NCBI GenBank assembly: GCA_946623485.1
Contig: CAMORF010000069.1
Location: 1-9,392 of the forward strand
Direction of reading: 5' to 3'
Origin: an uncultured Clostridia bacterium
GTDB taxonomy: Bacteria > Bacillota > Clostridia > Lachnospirales > Lachnospiraceae
DNA length: 9,392 nucleotides
Made by a program: the position numbers and the translations under genes. Position 1 is the stretch's first letter. Each line of letters starts with the position of its first letter. Shown piece by piece: positions 1-7,258 of this stretch. The notes beneath the pieces are model-generated. The model searched no databases and was not told where the DNA came from. It saw nothing but the letters and a program-made list of their open reading frames with translations.

Positions 1-49
1 ATCGGATGAAAAGACAAGCAAGATGTACAAGTTATTTTGTAACAGATCC

Positions 50-1177
50 TTACTTAATGGTATAAAGATCATCCCCGGGGCGAGGTTCATCTGCCTGCGT
101 CAGCTCATAATGTGCCCCAAAGTTTTCATTGAGATATTGCTTCCAGTTGAATACTGCTTCAACAGATGCCATCCCTACCCGGATCTGATCGTCGTCAGGT
201 TCCCTGGTCGTCAGTTTCTGCAGTAAAAGGCCAGGCTTGCTCAGGATATTGACACACTTGTTGTTTGATCTCCCGGCAAGCCGGATAAACTCAAATGATA
301 CGCCCGCAATCACAGGAATCAGCAAAATCCTGATCACAATTCTTAAAGCCGGGTTACTTGTCCGGATAAAGAAAAAGAAGATCACGCTGACGATCATGAC
401 AATCAGCAAGAAGCTTGTTCCGCATCTCTTATGCTGGCGTGAGCTCTTACGGACGTTTTCTACATTCAGCTCCATCCCATGCTCGATACAGTTGATGCAT
501 TTGTGCTCCGCCCCGTGATACATGAAGGTTCTCTGGATATCCTTCATGCGGGAGATCAGCAGCAGGTAGCCGAAGAAGATCGCCATCCTCAGGATTGCCT
601 CACATACTGAAATCAAAGATTCCGAGCTTGTGACCATCCGGAGCGCCCGGGACAGGAAATACGGCAGCATCATAAACAGCGCAATGGATACCGCCAGCGA
701 GAAGATCAAAGTGACCGTAAGCAAAGCCTTGTTGTCTGAATCCGAAGACTTTCCATTCCCGGATGCTTCTCTCTCTTTAAGCTTTGACCGCTCCGTTTCT
801 GCATTCTTGAGAGTCTTCTCGATAAGCTCCTGCGCCTGCTCCTCTTTGCCGGCTTGGCGCAGCTTTTCTGCTTTCTTCCGGGCCTTCTTCTCCTCGTCCT
901 TCAGCCGTTCCTCAAGTTCCTTTTCCGACTCCTCCGCGAACAGATCCGCTGAAAACATCAGCGTCTTCATCCCCAGATACAGGGAATCAATAAAGCTGCA
1001 CACCCCGCGCAGGATCGGGATCTTATTCACGCCCTTCCAGGGAATGACGCCATTGTAAACCCCGGTCTTGACCGTGATCTGATGATCCGCGGTCCGGACT
1101 GCAACTGCCCATTTTTCAGCGTTGCGCATCATGACACCCTCCATGACCGCCTGTCCGCCGATACTTGAATACTTCAT
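50..1177 (-). CDS. yqhQ: DUF1385 family multi-pass membrane protein, YqhQ-like
   Basis: This 375-residue protein belongs to the DUF1385 family (B. subtilis YqhQ), whose biochemical role I do not know to be established. Seen in the sequence: the family N-terminus GGQAVMEGVM (about residues 7-16), the central YHGAEHK block (220-226) followed by INC, and RCGTSF (251-256). Hydrophobic segments lie near 152-175, 191-209, 256-271 and 277-297, so it is an integral membrane protein. Between the N-terminal block and the first helix there is a Lys/Glu-rich, probably coiled-coil stretch (about 83-150). It makes the protein clearly longer than the roughly 320-residue B. subtilis protein as I recall it. 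I chose the ATG at 1177 because GGAG lies 6 bases upstream and the protein then begins MKYSSIGGQ. An in-frame start at 1216 would fall inside a terminator hairpin and has no such site. The gene follows rpmE, a common clostridial order. Confidence 0.9.
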   Translation of the reverse strand: MKYSSIGGQAVMEGVMMRNAEKWAVAVRTADHQITVKTGVYNGVIPWKGVNKIPILRGVCSFIDSLYLGMKTLMFSADLFAEESEKELEERLKDEEKKARKKAEKLRQAGKEEQAQELIEKTLKNAETERSKLKEREASGNGKSSDSDNKALLTVTLIFSLAVSIALFMMLPYFLSRALRMVTSSESLISVCEAILRMAIFFGYLLLISRMKDIQRTFMYHGAEHKCINCIEHGMELNVENVRKSSRQHKRCGTSFLLIVMIVSVIFFFFIRTSNPALRIVIRILLIPVIAGVSFEFIRLAGRSNNKCVNILSKPGLLLQKLTTREPDDDQIRVGMASVEAVFNWKQYLNENFGAHYELTQADEPRPGDDLYTIK

Positions 1178-1199
1178 ATAAATCTCCGTTGCCATATAA

Positions 1200-1224
1200 G
1201 AAAAAGGCTGAGGCACACAGCCCC
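1200..1224 (-). terminator. Terminator-like hairpin between rpmE and yqhQ
   Basis: On the minus strand GGCTG (1222-1218) pairs with CAGCC (1210-1206) around a 7-nt loop, extendable by two G-U pairs, and is followed directly by five T (1205-1201). This has the form of an intrinsic terminator. It lies 22 bases after the rpmE stop codon and about 23 bases before the yqhQ start. It would end most rpmE transcripts or attenuate readthrough into yqhQ. The stem is only five Watson-Crick pairs, so termination may be partial. I see no separate yqhQ promoter in the short gap. Confidence 0.7.
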
Positions 1225-1246
1225 AACCTTCCTTGGCTTATCCTGA

Positions 1247-1453
1247 TCAGTTCTGGCTAAGACCGTACTTTCTGTTGAACTTATCGATACGGCCGCGTAC
1301 CTGAGCTGCCTTCTGCTGTCCGGTGTAGAACTGGTGGCATGCAGAGCAGATCTCAACGTGGATCTCCGGCTTTGTGGAACCGGTCATAAATGTGTTCCCG
1401 CAGTTGCAGGTAACCTTCGCCTGATAGTACTTCGGATGGATTCCTTCTCTCAT
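1247..1453 (-). CDS. rpmE: 50S ribosomal protein L31, zinc-binding form
   Basis: This 68-residue protein is bacterial ribosomal protein L31, a small component of the large subunit. Visible family features are the [10 protein letters not shown] start, the CNCGNTF block and the [13 protein letters not shown] block, ending [10 protein letters not shown]. The four cysteines at 16, 18, 36 and 39 are all present, so this is the zinc-binding (C+) type rather than the Cys-less form made under zinc limitation. The ATG at 1453 is chosen because GAGAGGTG lies just upstream with suitable spacing. An in-frame GTG three codons earlier overlaps that ribosome binding site and is unlikely. The gene has its own strong promoter and a long structured leader. 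It is followed by a terminator-like hairpin and then yqhQ. Confidence 0.97.
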   Translation of the reverse strand: MREGIHPKYYQAKVTCNCGNTFMTGSTKPEIHVEICSACHQFYTGQQKAAQVRGRIDKFNRKYGLSQN

Positions 1454-1614
1454 AATTATCACCTCTCTTGATGGAATGTGAACTGCTTACGGTTCCTGCC
1501 TGTCGCAGAACCGGCGATTCCCGGACTACCCGGGCAACCCCCGCAAGTCCATGCGGTTCGCCATGCTCCGGTTCCGCTACCTTAAGCGGAATTGCCTTGG
1601 CTTCCGGACACAGC
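1454..1614 (-). promoter_or_regulatory. Structured 5' leader of rpmE (candidate r-protein leader RNA)
   Basis: The stretch between the predicted transcription start and rpmE is about 160 nt, has no credible gene, and is rich in hairpins. Minus-strand stems seen by eye: a 7-bp stem TTCCGCT/AGCGGAA (1591-1572); CCGCA/TGCGG (1556-1541); CCCGG/CCGGG (1534-1520); and a hairpin CGGTTC...GAACCG (1513-1490) with a further TGC/GCA inside. The CCGGTTC segment at 1514-1508 can instead pair with GAACCGG at 1574-1568, closing a multibranch structure around the middle two hairpins. Such mutually exclusive pairings are typical of regulatory leaders. Ribosomal protein leader RNAs, including ones for L31, are known in bacteria. 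I cannot say whether this matches a described family. Confidence 0.55.
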
Positions 1615-1620
1615 AAAGGG

Positions 1621-1649
1621 ATTATAACATGGTGTATTTTATCATGCAA
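1621..1649 (-). promoter_or_regulatory. Sigma-A promoter of rpmE
   Basis: Read on the minus strand there is a -35 element TTGCAT (1649-1644), a 17-bp spacer and a perfect -10 TATAAT (1626-1621). A TG one base before the -10 gives an extended -10. Transcription would start near 1614 and produce the structured rpmE leader. The -35 lies only 12 bases beyond the copA stop codon, and no terminator is visible between copA and this promoter. Confidence 0.85.
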
Positions 1650-1661
1650 CCCATAATTTCC

Positions 1662-1871
1662 TCAGATAATTTCCAGAACCTTATAATCCTGGTCTTCCAC
1701 CACCTTCTTCAAAGCAGCGTCCTCCACCTGCGCATTCAGGGTAACAATGGCGCTTCCTTTCTCATGGGAAACGGCTGCGCTGTCTACGCCCGGCACGGAT
1801 TCGATTGCCTTTTTCACGCGTGCTTCACAGTGTTCACACATCATTCCCTCGATTTTCATTGTTTTTGTCAT
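1662..1871 (-). CDS. copZ: Possible separately translated CopZ-like copper chaperone (internal start within copA)
   Basis: The last 69 residues of copA form a complete HMA domain beginning MTKTMKIEGMMCEHC, the size and shape of a free CopZ copper chaperone. The in-frame ATG at 1871 is preceded on the minus strand by AGAAGGAGG (1888-1880) with an 8-base gap to the ATG. This is nearly ideal and stronger than the ribosome binding site seen for copA itself. The sequence therefore allows two products from one frame: full-length CopA with a tethered chaperone domain, and a free chaperone. It could instead be the relic of a former copA-copZ pair that fused in frame. That the site is used is inference. 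Confidence 0.5.
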   Translation of the reverse strand: MTKTMKIEGMMCEHCEARVKKAIESVPGVDSAAVSHEKGSAIVTLNAQVEDAALKKVVEDQDYKVLEII

Positions 1872-4397
1872 CGTTTCTTCCTCCTTCTGCCGTATCATCA
1901 TTCCGCCGGCGGCCTCGTTTTCCGCCGTTTCCATCCTTTTACGTTCCGGGAGCCGGCCGCCACCAGGCAGACTTTCCTGCGCAGCCGAGCCGTCCATCGG
2001 ATGGCTTTCCTGCGCAACTGAGCCGTCCATCGGATGGCTTTCCTGCGCAGCTGAGCCGTCCATCGGATGGCTTTCCTGCGCAGCCTGCCTGATCTTCCTG
2101 TCATGGGCAGGATTACGCAGGTCAAACAGGTTCAGCCGCAACGCATTCATCACGACGCAAAAGCTCGACAGGCTCATCGCCGCCGCTCCGATCATCGGGT
2201 TGAGCTTGAGGCCAAAGGACGCATACCACGCGCCCGCAGCCACGGGGATCAGGATCGCATTATAGATAAACGCCCAGAACAGGTTCTCATGGATATTCCT
2301 GAGGGTCTGCCGGCTGAGGCGGATCGCCGCCGGGACATCACTCAGGCGGCTGTTCATCAAAACCACATCCGCCGAGTCAATCGCCACATCCGTCCCTGCA
2401 CCGATCGCAATGCCGGTATCCGCCTTCGTCAGGGCCGGCGCGTCATTGATCCCGTCACCGACCATGGCGGTTTTTCCCTTCTCCATCAAGGAACGGATGA
2501 CCGCCTCCTTGCCGTCCGGCAGCACGCCGGCGATGACCTCATCAACGCCTGCCTTTGCTCCGACCGCCTTTGCCGTGCGTTCATTGTCCCCCGTCAGCAT
2601 GACGACATGGATCCCCATGTTCCGCAGCTCCCGGATTGCGGCAGGGCTGTCCTCCTTCATGGTGTCCGAAACCGCAATCATGCCAATGATACGTTCCCCA
2701 AGCGCAAAGAGCAAGGGTGTCTTCCCCTCCCCGGACAGGCTTCCCGCCTGTGCCGCAGTATCCTCGCGCACGGCATAATGCTCCGTCATATACTTCAGGC
2801 TCCCGCCTGTAATCCGGCATCCCTGGGGATCCTGCGCACTGACTCCGCTGCCGGCAAGCGCCTGGAACCCATCGACCCGGACCGGAGACAGGCCTCTGTG
2901 CCTGGCTTCTTCCACAACCGCCTTTGCAAGCGGATGCTCACTCATCTGCTCAACACCCGCGCAGATCTCCAAAAGCGCTTCCTGGCTGAAACCCTCCTCC
3001 GGAAGCACGTCCGTCACTTTCATCTGTCCGCTGGTGATGGTTCCGGTCTTGTCCAGCGCGACGATCTGGGTGCGGCCGGTCTGTTCCAGGGATGCAGCCG
3101 TCTTAAACAGGATTCCGTTTCTGGCGCCAAGGCCATTTCCCACCATGATTGCCACAGGCGTCGCGAGCCCCAGCGCACAGGGGCAGCTGATGACAAGGAC
3201 GGAGATTGCCCGTGCGAGGGAAAATGACATATCACGGGATACGATCATCCAGATCACGAACGTCACAGCCGCGATTCCCATGACCGCCGGGACAAATATG
3301 GCGCTGACCCGGTCTGCCGCTTTGGCCACGGGGGCTTTGGTTGCCGCCGCGTCCGATACCATCCGGATGATCTGGCTGAGAGTCGTATCCTCTCCGACCC
3401 TCGTTGCCCGGCACCGGAGGAATCCTGACTGGTTAATCGTAGCAGCGCTTACCGTGCTTCCGGCTTCCTTGTCCACAGGAACAGATTCTCCCGTAAGGGC
3501 AGATTCATTTACGGCAGACATCCCATCTATCACCACACCGTCTACCGGGATGCTCTCTCCGGGACGGACGACAAAAACATCGCCGGCACGAACCTCATCG
3601 ATCGGTACGCTCACTTCAGCCCCGTCACGCAGCAAAACCGCACTCTTTGGCGACAGCTTCATCAGGCTTTTCAGCGCATCCGTCGTCCGCCCCTTACTCA
3701 TCGACTCAAGCATCTTCCCGATGGTGATCAAGGCAAGAATCATGGCTGCCGACTCAAAATACAGTTCATGCAATGAAGCATGCGTCAAGGTTCCGTCTGC
3801 CGCATCCCGCGTCATGCCAAACAGCACCGCCATGCTCCATGCGTAGCTCACCCCGCTTCCCATCGCAACCAACGTATCCATGTTCGGGGCAAGATGGAAG
3901 AAAGCCCGGAATCCGCTCACGAAAAACTTCCGGTTAATGATCATAACGATCATGGCAAGGATTGCTTCCAGAAGCGCGATCCCGATGGGATTGCCCGTAA
4001 AGAAAACGCCCACCGGCCATCCCCACATCACATGCCCCATGGAGAAATACATAAGGACAAGCAGAAAACCTACCGAACTTACCAGCCTTTTTTTCAGTTT
4101 GGGTGTCTCCTTGTCGGCCAGGGCTTCTTCCTCCATGGCCAGCCGCTCCATGGTACCGGTCCGGCTCTTCGCCCCTGCCGCCCCGGGATCCTGTCCCCTG
4201 CGGGAAGCGCCATACCCCGCATCCTCTACAGCCTTTATAATCGCGCTTTCCTCTGCCGTTCCTTCCACTCCCATGGAATTGGTCAGAAGGCTTACCGCAC
4301 ATTGTGTCACGCCGGGAACCTTGGAGACCGCTTTCTCCACCCGTGCCTGGCAGGCAGCGCAGCTCATTCCCGTAATCGTATACTGTTCCATCTCCAT
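1662..4397 (-). CDS. copA: Cu+-exporting P1B-type ATPase with N- and C-terminal HMA domains
   Basis: This is an ATP-driven copper(I) exporter of about 911 residues in the cytoplasmic membrane. Seen in order: an N-terminal HMA metal-binding domain with GMSCAAC (Cys 13 and 16), eight predicted membrane helices, the actuator TGES (302-305), the transport-site CPC (405-407), the phosphorylation motif DKTGT (449-453), the HP pair (488-489), GDGIND (647-652), and the YN and MSLSS motifs of the last two helices that mark copper specificity. After the last helix comes a linker of 11-residue repeats and then a second HMA domain with GMMCEHC (Cys 854 and 857). This makes it over 100 residues longer than common CopA proteins. 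ATG codons at 4397 and 4391 are both possible; AAAGG is better spaced for 4391. An upstream in-frame TTG at 4430 is less likely. No copper regulator gene is nearby. Confidence 0.95.
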   Translation of the reverse strand: MEMEQYTITGMSCAACQARVEKAVSKVPGVTQCAVSLLTNSMGVEGTAEESAIIKAVEDAGYGASRRGQDPGAAGAKSRTGTMERLAMEEEALADKETPKLKKRLVSSVGFLLVLMYFSMGHVMWGWPVGVFFTGNPIGIALLEAILAMIVMIINRKFFVSGFRAFFHLAPNMDTLVAMGSGVSYAWSMAVLFGMTRDAADGTLTHASLHELYFESAAMILALITIGKMLESMSKGRTTDALKSLMKLSPKSAVLLRDGAEVSVPIDEVRAGDVFVVRPGESIPVDGVVIDGMSAVNESALTGESVPVDKEAGSTVSAATINQSGFLRCRATRVGEDTTLSQIIRMVSDAAATKAPVAKAADRVSAIFVPAVMGIAAVTFVIWMIVSRDMSFSLARAISVLVISCPCALGLATPVAIMVGNGLGARNGILFKTAASLEQTGRTQIVALDKTGTITSGQMKVTDVLPEEGFSQEALLEICAGVEQMSEHPLAKAVVEEARHRGLSPVRVDGFQALAGSGVSAQDPQGCRITGGSLKYMTEHYAVREDTAAQAGSLSGEGKTPLLFALGERIIGMIAVSDTMKEDSPAAIRELRNMGIHVVMLTGDNERTAKAVGAKAGVDEVIAGVLPDGKEAVIRSLMEKGKTAMVGDGINDAPALTKADTGIAIGAGTDVAIDSADVVLMNSRLSDVPAAIRLSRQTLRNIHENLFWAFIYNAILIPVAAGAWYASFGLKLNPMIGAAAMSLSSFCVVMNALRLNLFDLRNPAHDRKIRQAAQESHPMDGSAAQESHPMDGSVAQESHPMDGSAAQESLPGGGRLPERKRMETAENEAAGGMMIRQKEEETMTKTMKIEGMMCEHCEARVKKAIESVPGVDSAAVSHEKGSAIVTLNAQVEDAALKKVVEDQDYKVLEII
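1872..1888 (-). promoter_or_regulatory. Strong internal ribosome binding site inside copA
   Basis: The minus strand reads AGAAGGAGG at 1888-1880, then eight bases, then the ATG at 1871 that opens the C-terminal HMA domain. The purine-rich run encodes Gln-Lys-Glu-Glu-Glu in copA, so chance is possible. The match, spacing and domain boundary coincide, however, which supports a real translation signal. Confidence 0.55.
1956..2084 (-). repeat. 33-bp in-frame tandem repeats in the copA linker
   Basis: The linker between the last CopA helix and the C-terminal HMA domain contains three near-identical 33-bp units, each encoding (A/V)AQESHPMDGS, followed by a partial, diverged fourth unit that ends QESLPGGG. 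The copies differ at only a few bases. Each includes CCATC followed one base later by GATGG, a small palindrome. The unit length is a multiple of three, so changes in copy number would alter linker length without breaking the frame. Near-identity points to recent or ongoing slippage or recombination. Confidence 0.9.
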
Positions 4398-4443
4398 CCG
4401 CCTTTCACGCCGGGCAAAAGCAAGATACAAAAAGCCAAAGTCA

Positions 4444-4475
4444 GATACTATGGTATCGGGATGAACAGGTTCCCG
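4444..4475 (-). promoter_or_regulatory. Paired small hairpins in the copA 5' leader
   Basis: Two adjacent inverted repeats lie 50 to 80 bases upstream of copA. On the minus strand CGGGA (4475-4471) pairs with TCCCG (4461-4457) around a 9-nt loop. GATAC (4457-4453) pairs with GTATC (4448-4444) around 4 nt. They share one base, so they would compete at the junction. A T-rich stretch follows. I see no CopY-type TACANNTGTA box. The role is unknown; they could be leader RNA structure or an operator. Confidence 0.3.
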
Positions 4476-4521
4476 ACAGACCTATTGTAATAACCAGTCG
4501 TTTCAGCAAACCAGCACATTG

Positions 4522-4550
4522 ATAATATGGCAAAATCAATACAGAAAGAA
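4522..4550 (-). promoter_or_regulatory. Candidate promoter of copA (weak)
   Basis: On the minus strand TTCTTT (4550-4545), a 17-bp spacer and TATTAT (4527-4522) form a plausible sigma-A promoter just past the end of the EAL gene. The -35 is a poor match. The 124-base gap between the EAL gene stop and the copA frame contains no clear terminator, so copA could also be reached by readthrough. Confidence 0.35.
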
Positions 4551-4554
4551 CTCG

Positions 4555-7221
4555 TCAGCCCATTGTGGATAGATAAATCCTGTGATCCTGAAAGTAATAC
4601 AGAAGGAATACCCGCATCTTCAGCACAATCAATTCTCCGTCCTGTCTCCGGAATTCAATCGTCCCTTCTGCGCCTCCCAATGCATGGGAATCCGCCTTCG
4701 TCAGCAGCATCCGGAACTTTCCGGACTGCTCCTCATCCAGATGCGTCTCAAAGCATTCCGTGTCTTCCTCCTCCGGAGAAATCCCTGTCAGGGCACTGAA
4801 CGAATCATTAATCTGGACAATGGTGATTCTCCCGTCCCGAACCTTGTAAATCGCGGCTGCCCGGAGAATATTGTTCAGCAGCGTCTCCGAGACAAGCCCG
4901 TCCCGGATCATTTCCCGGAAGCGGAGCCTGCTTGCATTCCTGGTCTTGCGCCCATGATATCCGTCTGCCACTTGTTCGGGATCCCGTATCAGCTCCTCAA
5001 ACTCCTCTTTTGGCATCGGTTTATAGAAATAAAAGCCCTGCGCATAATTGTCTCCCAGCGCGATGAGGTTTTCTTTCTGTTCCTCTGTCTCAACCCCCTC
5101 CGTCACGACACTCATCCCGATCAGATGTGCCATGGAAATCACCGATTCTACAATGCTGATCGCACGATTATTCTGATTGTCCTTGGACATGAACTGTACA
5201 TCCGTCTTCAGGACATCCAGATTCATCGTATGGAGCATGCTCAGTGAGCTGGAACCGCTTCCAAAGTCATCCATCAAAACTTGAAATCCCGCATCATGAA
5301 GCCGCCGGACTGCATCAACGATCATATCCATGTTATCGGTAAATGCACTCTCCGTGATCTCTACACCGATCAACCCCGGATCCAGCCCATAGGTGCTGAC
5401 CAGGTTGGTGAAATATTCAGGGATATCGCCAAAATAAAAGTCAACCCGGGATACATTGACGGATACCGGAACAGGCCTGATCCCTCTGTCAATCATATCC
5501 CTCAGCCATCTTGCCACCGACTCCCAGACAAAGGTATCTACGGTATACACATACCCTGTCTTTTCCAGGATTGGAATGAACCGTCCGGGAGAGATCAGCG
5601 TGCCCTCATGCATCCATCTGACCAGCGCCTCTGCCCCGATGATCTTTCCGCTCCTTTCATGCACCTGGGGCTGCACATAAAACAGGAATTCATTCCTTGC
5701 CAGCCCTCTTCTCACCTGCATCAGAAGAAGCTTATCCTCTTTCTGATGACGGTGCATCTCCGCGCTGAAGATGTGGAAGTGCTTCAGGTAATCCCCTTTG
5801 ATCTGCGACAGAGCACCGAGGGCACGGTCATAAAGAACAATCATGGTTTCCCTGCGGTCATCGGAGATATATGCCCCCATCGCCGGGGAAAAACCATCCG
5901 GGAACTTCAGGGAATTGTACAGATTCTGCAGGAAATCAGACAGATCCCCTGTCTCCTTATGGAGGCCCGGTATGACAAGGCAGAAATTATCTCCGCCGAT
6001 ATAACCGCAAATGCCGCGATGCCGTTTTGCCGTTTCCTCAAGGACCTGGGCGATGCTCTCCAGGAATATATTTCCTGCCTGCCGGCCAAAGATATCATTG
6101 TAAAGGTTGAAATAATTAATATCCGTTACGATGCACAGGATGGTATCCTCATAGGAGGACATCAGGAAACGATCCGCCAGCCGGAAAAACGCGTCTCCCC
6201 TGGGCAGTGTGATCTCCGCTTTTTCTACTGCGTCCATCTCCGCCATGCCGGATTGCACAATCTGGTCTCTGTGGCTTAATAGAAGCCTTCTTTCCTCCTC
6301 GGTTTTCTTCTGGAGCGCGTGGATCATCGCATCCGCTCCGCCCAGAACCTGCGGCGTCCATTTCCCGGCAACACAGGCCAGCAGATTCTGCTCCCGCAGC
6401 AGAATCCTTATGCTCTTGATATCCGCCTCGAATACAGCATTGCCGATTCCGCTCTCCAGAATGACAAACGCTCCGGATGTCGTCCGGAAGACATGCTCTT
6501 CATCAAACAGATCCATCAGGATGTCGCCCGCGCGCAGCAAGGTCTGCTCCCGCTCAAGATGAGGAAGTTTCCCTGTCTGGTCATCCCACCCGATCACATC
6601 CAGGCAAACCACTCCAAGAGAGCCGGACGGATCAATCCGCTCCAGATGCTCCTGAAGGGAAACACGGTTTCCCACACCGGTCAGGGAATCGGTGTAGCCA
6701 AGCTTCCTCAGCCGGCTGATCAGATTGCGGCTGTAGATCATAGACGAAAGAATATACCGGATTCCCGGCATAATCAGTTCTTCATCCTCAAGCACATCCT
6801 TTGCCGGGTTTTCGAGAATGCAGAATCCGAAACTTTTCCCATGAAAAGCAAGGAGAGCAACGACTGCAGAATGAATCTTCTGCACTAAGAACGCCTGGTA
6901 TACGTCAGGGTCATGCTCCCGTATCTCTTCCGGGGACCGGATCACTATGATCTCATTTCCCTGTGTAAGCCGTTCATGCCAGGAATCGAATTCCGAGATC
7001 GCGATATGCTGCAGAAGAAGCTGCTCGTGCACAACACCCTTCCTGCACCATTCATAGGTATTATCGCAGGTTCCCTCCTCATTTTCCTCAAAAATGCTGA
7101 TGCGGTCGCACCCCATCTCCTCTCCCATGCAGGTGAGGAGCTCTTCGATGTTATCCTCCTCCCCGCTGTGCGCAAATGCTTTATCAAATGCACGGTTTAA
7201 TGCTCTCATATCAAATGACAT
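4555..7221 (-). CDS. GAF / degenerate GGDEF x2 / EAL / PAS-like c-di-GMP signalling protein
   Basis: An 888-residue protein with no membrane helices, so probably cytosolic. An N-terminal GAF-like sensor (about 1-165) is followed by a GGDEF-fold domain that starts typically (DSLTGVGNR, 178-186) but has TSGAF at the active loop. A second GGDEF domain (about 340-490) keeps the DIxxFxxxND helix but reads GGDNF (409-413). The EAL domain (about 495-745) keeps the catalytic set: E531 of EALVRW, N589, E621, D651-D652, K672, E708 and Q728. A PAS-like domain (about 775-888) ends the protein. From family knowledge it should hydrolyse c-di-GMP, with the GGDEF domains inactive or regulatory through GTP binding. 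The ATG at 7221 has AAGG directly adjacent, so the ATG at 7209 (MRALNRAFDK), 11 bases after AAGGA, may be the true start. A terminator sits 38 bases upstream. Confidence 0.9.
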   Translation of the reverse strand: MSFDMRALNRAFDKAFAHSGEEDNIEELLTCMGEEMGCDRISIFEENEEGTCDNTYEWCRKGVVHEQLLLQHIAISEFDSWHERLTQGNEIIVIRSPEEIREHDPDVYQAFLVQKIHSAVVALLAFHGKSFGFCILENPAKDVLEDEELIMPGIRYILSSMIYSRNLISRLRKLGYTDSLTGVGNRVSLQEHLERIDPSGSLGVVCLDVIGWDDQTGKLPHLEREQTLLRAGDILMDLFDEEHVFRTTSGAFVILESGIGNAVFEADIKSIRILLREQNLLACVAGKWTPQVLGGADAMIHALQKKTEEERRLLLSHRDQIVQSGMAEMDAVEKAEITLPRGDAFFRLADRFLMSSYEDTILCIVTDINYFNLYNDIFGRQAGNIFLESIAQVLEETAKRHRGICGYIGGDNFCLVIPGLHKETGDLSDFLQNLYNSLKFPDGFSPAMGAYISDDRRETMIVLYDRALGALSQIKGDYLKHFHIFSAEMHRHQKEDKLLLMQVRRGLARNEFLFYVQPQVHERSGKIIGAEALVRWMHEGTLISPGRFIPILEKTGYVYTVDTFVWESVARWLRDMIDRGIRPVPVSVNVSRVDFYFGDIPEYFTNLVSTYGLDPGLIGVEITESAFTDNMDMIVDAVRRLHDAGFQVLMDDFGSGSSSLSMLHTMNLDVLKTDVQFMSKDNQNNRAISIVESVISMAHLIGMSVVTEGVETEEQKENLIALGDNYAQGFYFYKPMPKEEFEELIRDPEQVADGYHGRKTRNASRLRFREMIRDGLVSETLLNNILRAAAIYKVRDGRITIVQINDSFSALTGISPEEEDTECFETHLDEEQSGKFRMLLTKADSHALGGAEGTIEFRRQDGELIVLKMRVFLLYYFQDHRIYLSTMG

Positions 7222-7258
7222 CCTTATAGATCTGCTTTCCTTCTAAAGATAAAACATG

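Noticed and set aside
1..49. A possible start of the next gene (prmC is common after yqhQ) in the last bases
   Set aside because: An AAGGAT lies just past the yqhQ stop but no ATG follows within the window, and the short translated stretch matches nothing I recognise.
630..1058. A 142-codon plus-strand frame opposite yqhQ with a Ser/Phe-rich product
   Set aside because: The composition is the reverse complement of the Lys/Glu-rich coiled-coil insert of yqhQ, so it is an artefact.
1178..1216. An N-terminal extension of yqhQ from 1216
   Set aside because: The extension crosses the terminator-like hairpin, and the ATG at 1177 has a well-placed GGAG and matches the family N-terminus.
1454..1614. 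Resemblance of GTCCGGAAGCCAAGGCA in the rpmE leader to signal recognition particle RNA
   Set aside because: Only a short stretch resembles the SRP RNA loop, and the required helix partners and full loop sequence are absent.
1353..1649. A 98-codon minus-strand frame across the rpmE leader and the start of rpmE
   Set aside because: It overlaps rpmE in another frame and would begin within the rpmE promoter. The stretch is better explained as a structured leader.
2067..3227. A 386-codon open frame on the plus strand opposite copA
   Set aside because: It is antisense to a gene whose motifs are unmistakable. Its product is rich in Arg, His and Gln and has no domain signature, as expected of a shadow frame in G+C-rich coding DNA.
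5281..6279. A 332-codon open frame on the plus strand opposite the EAL gene
   Set aside because: It is a shadow of the GGDEF/EAL coding sequence, with no ribosome binding site and no recognisable domain.
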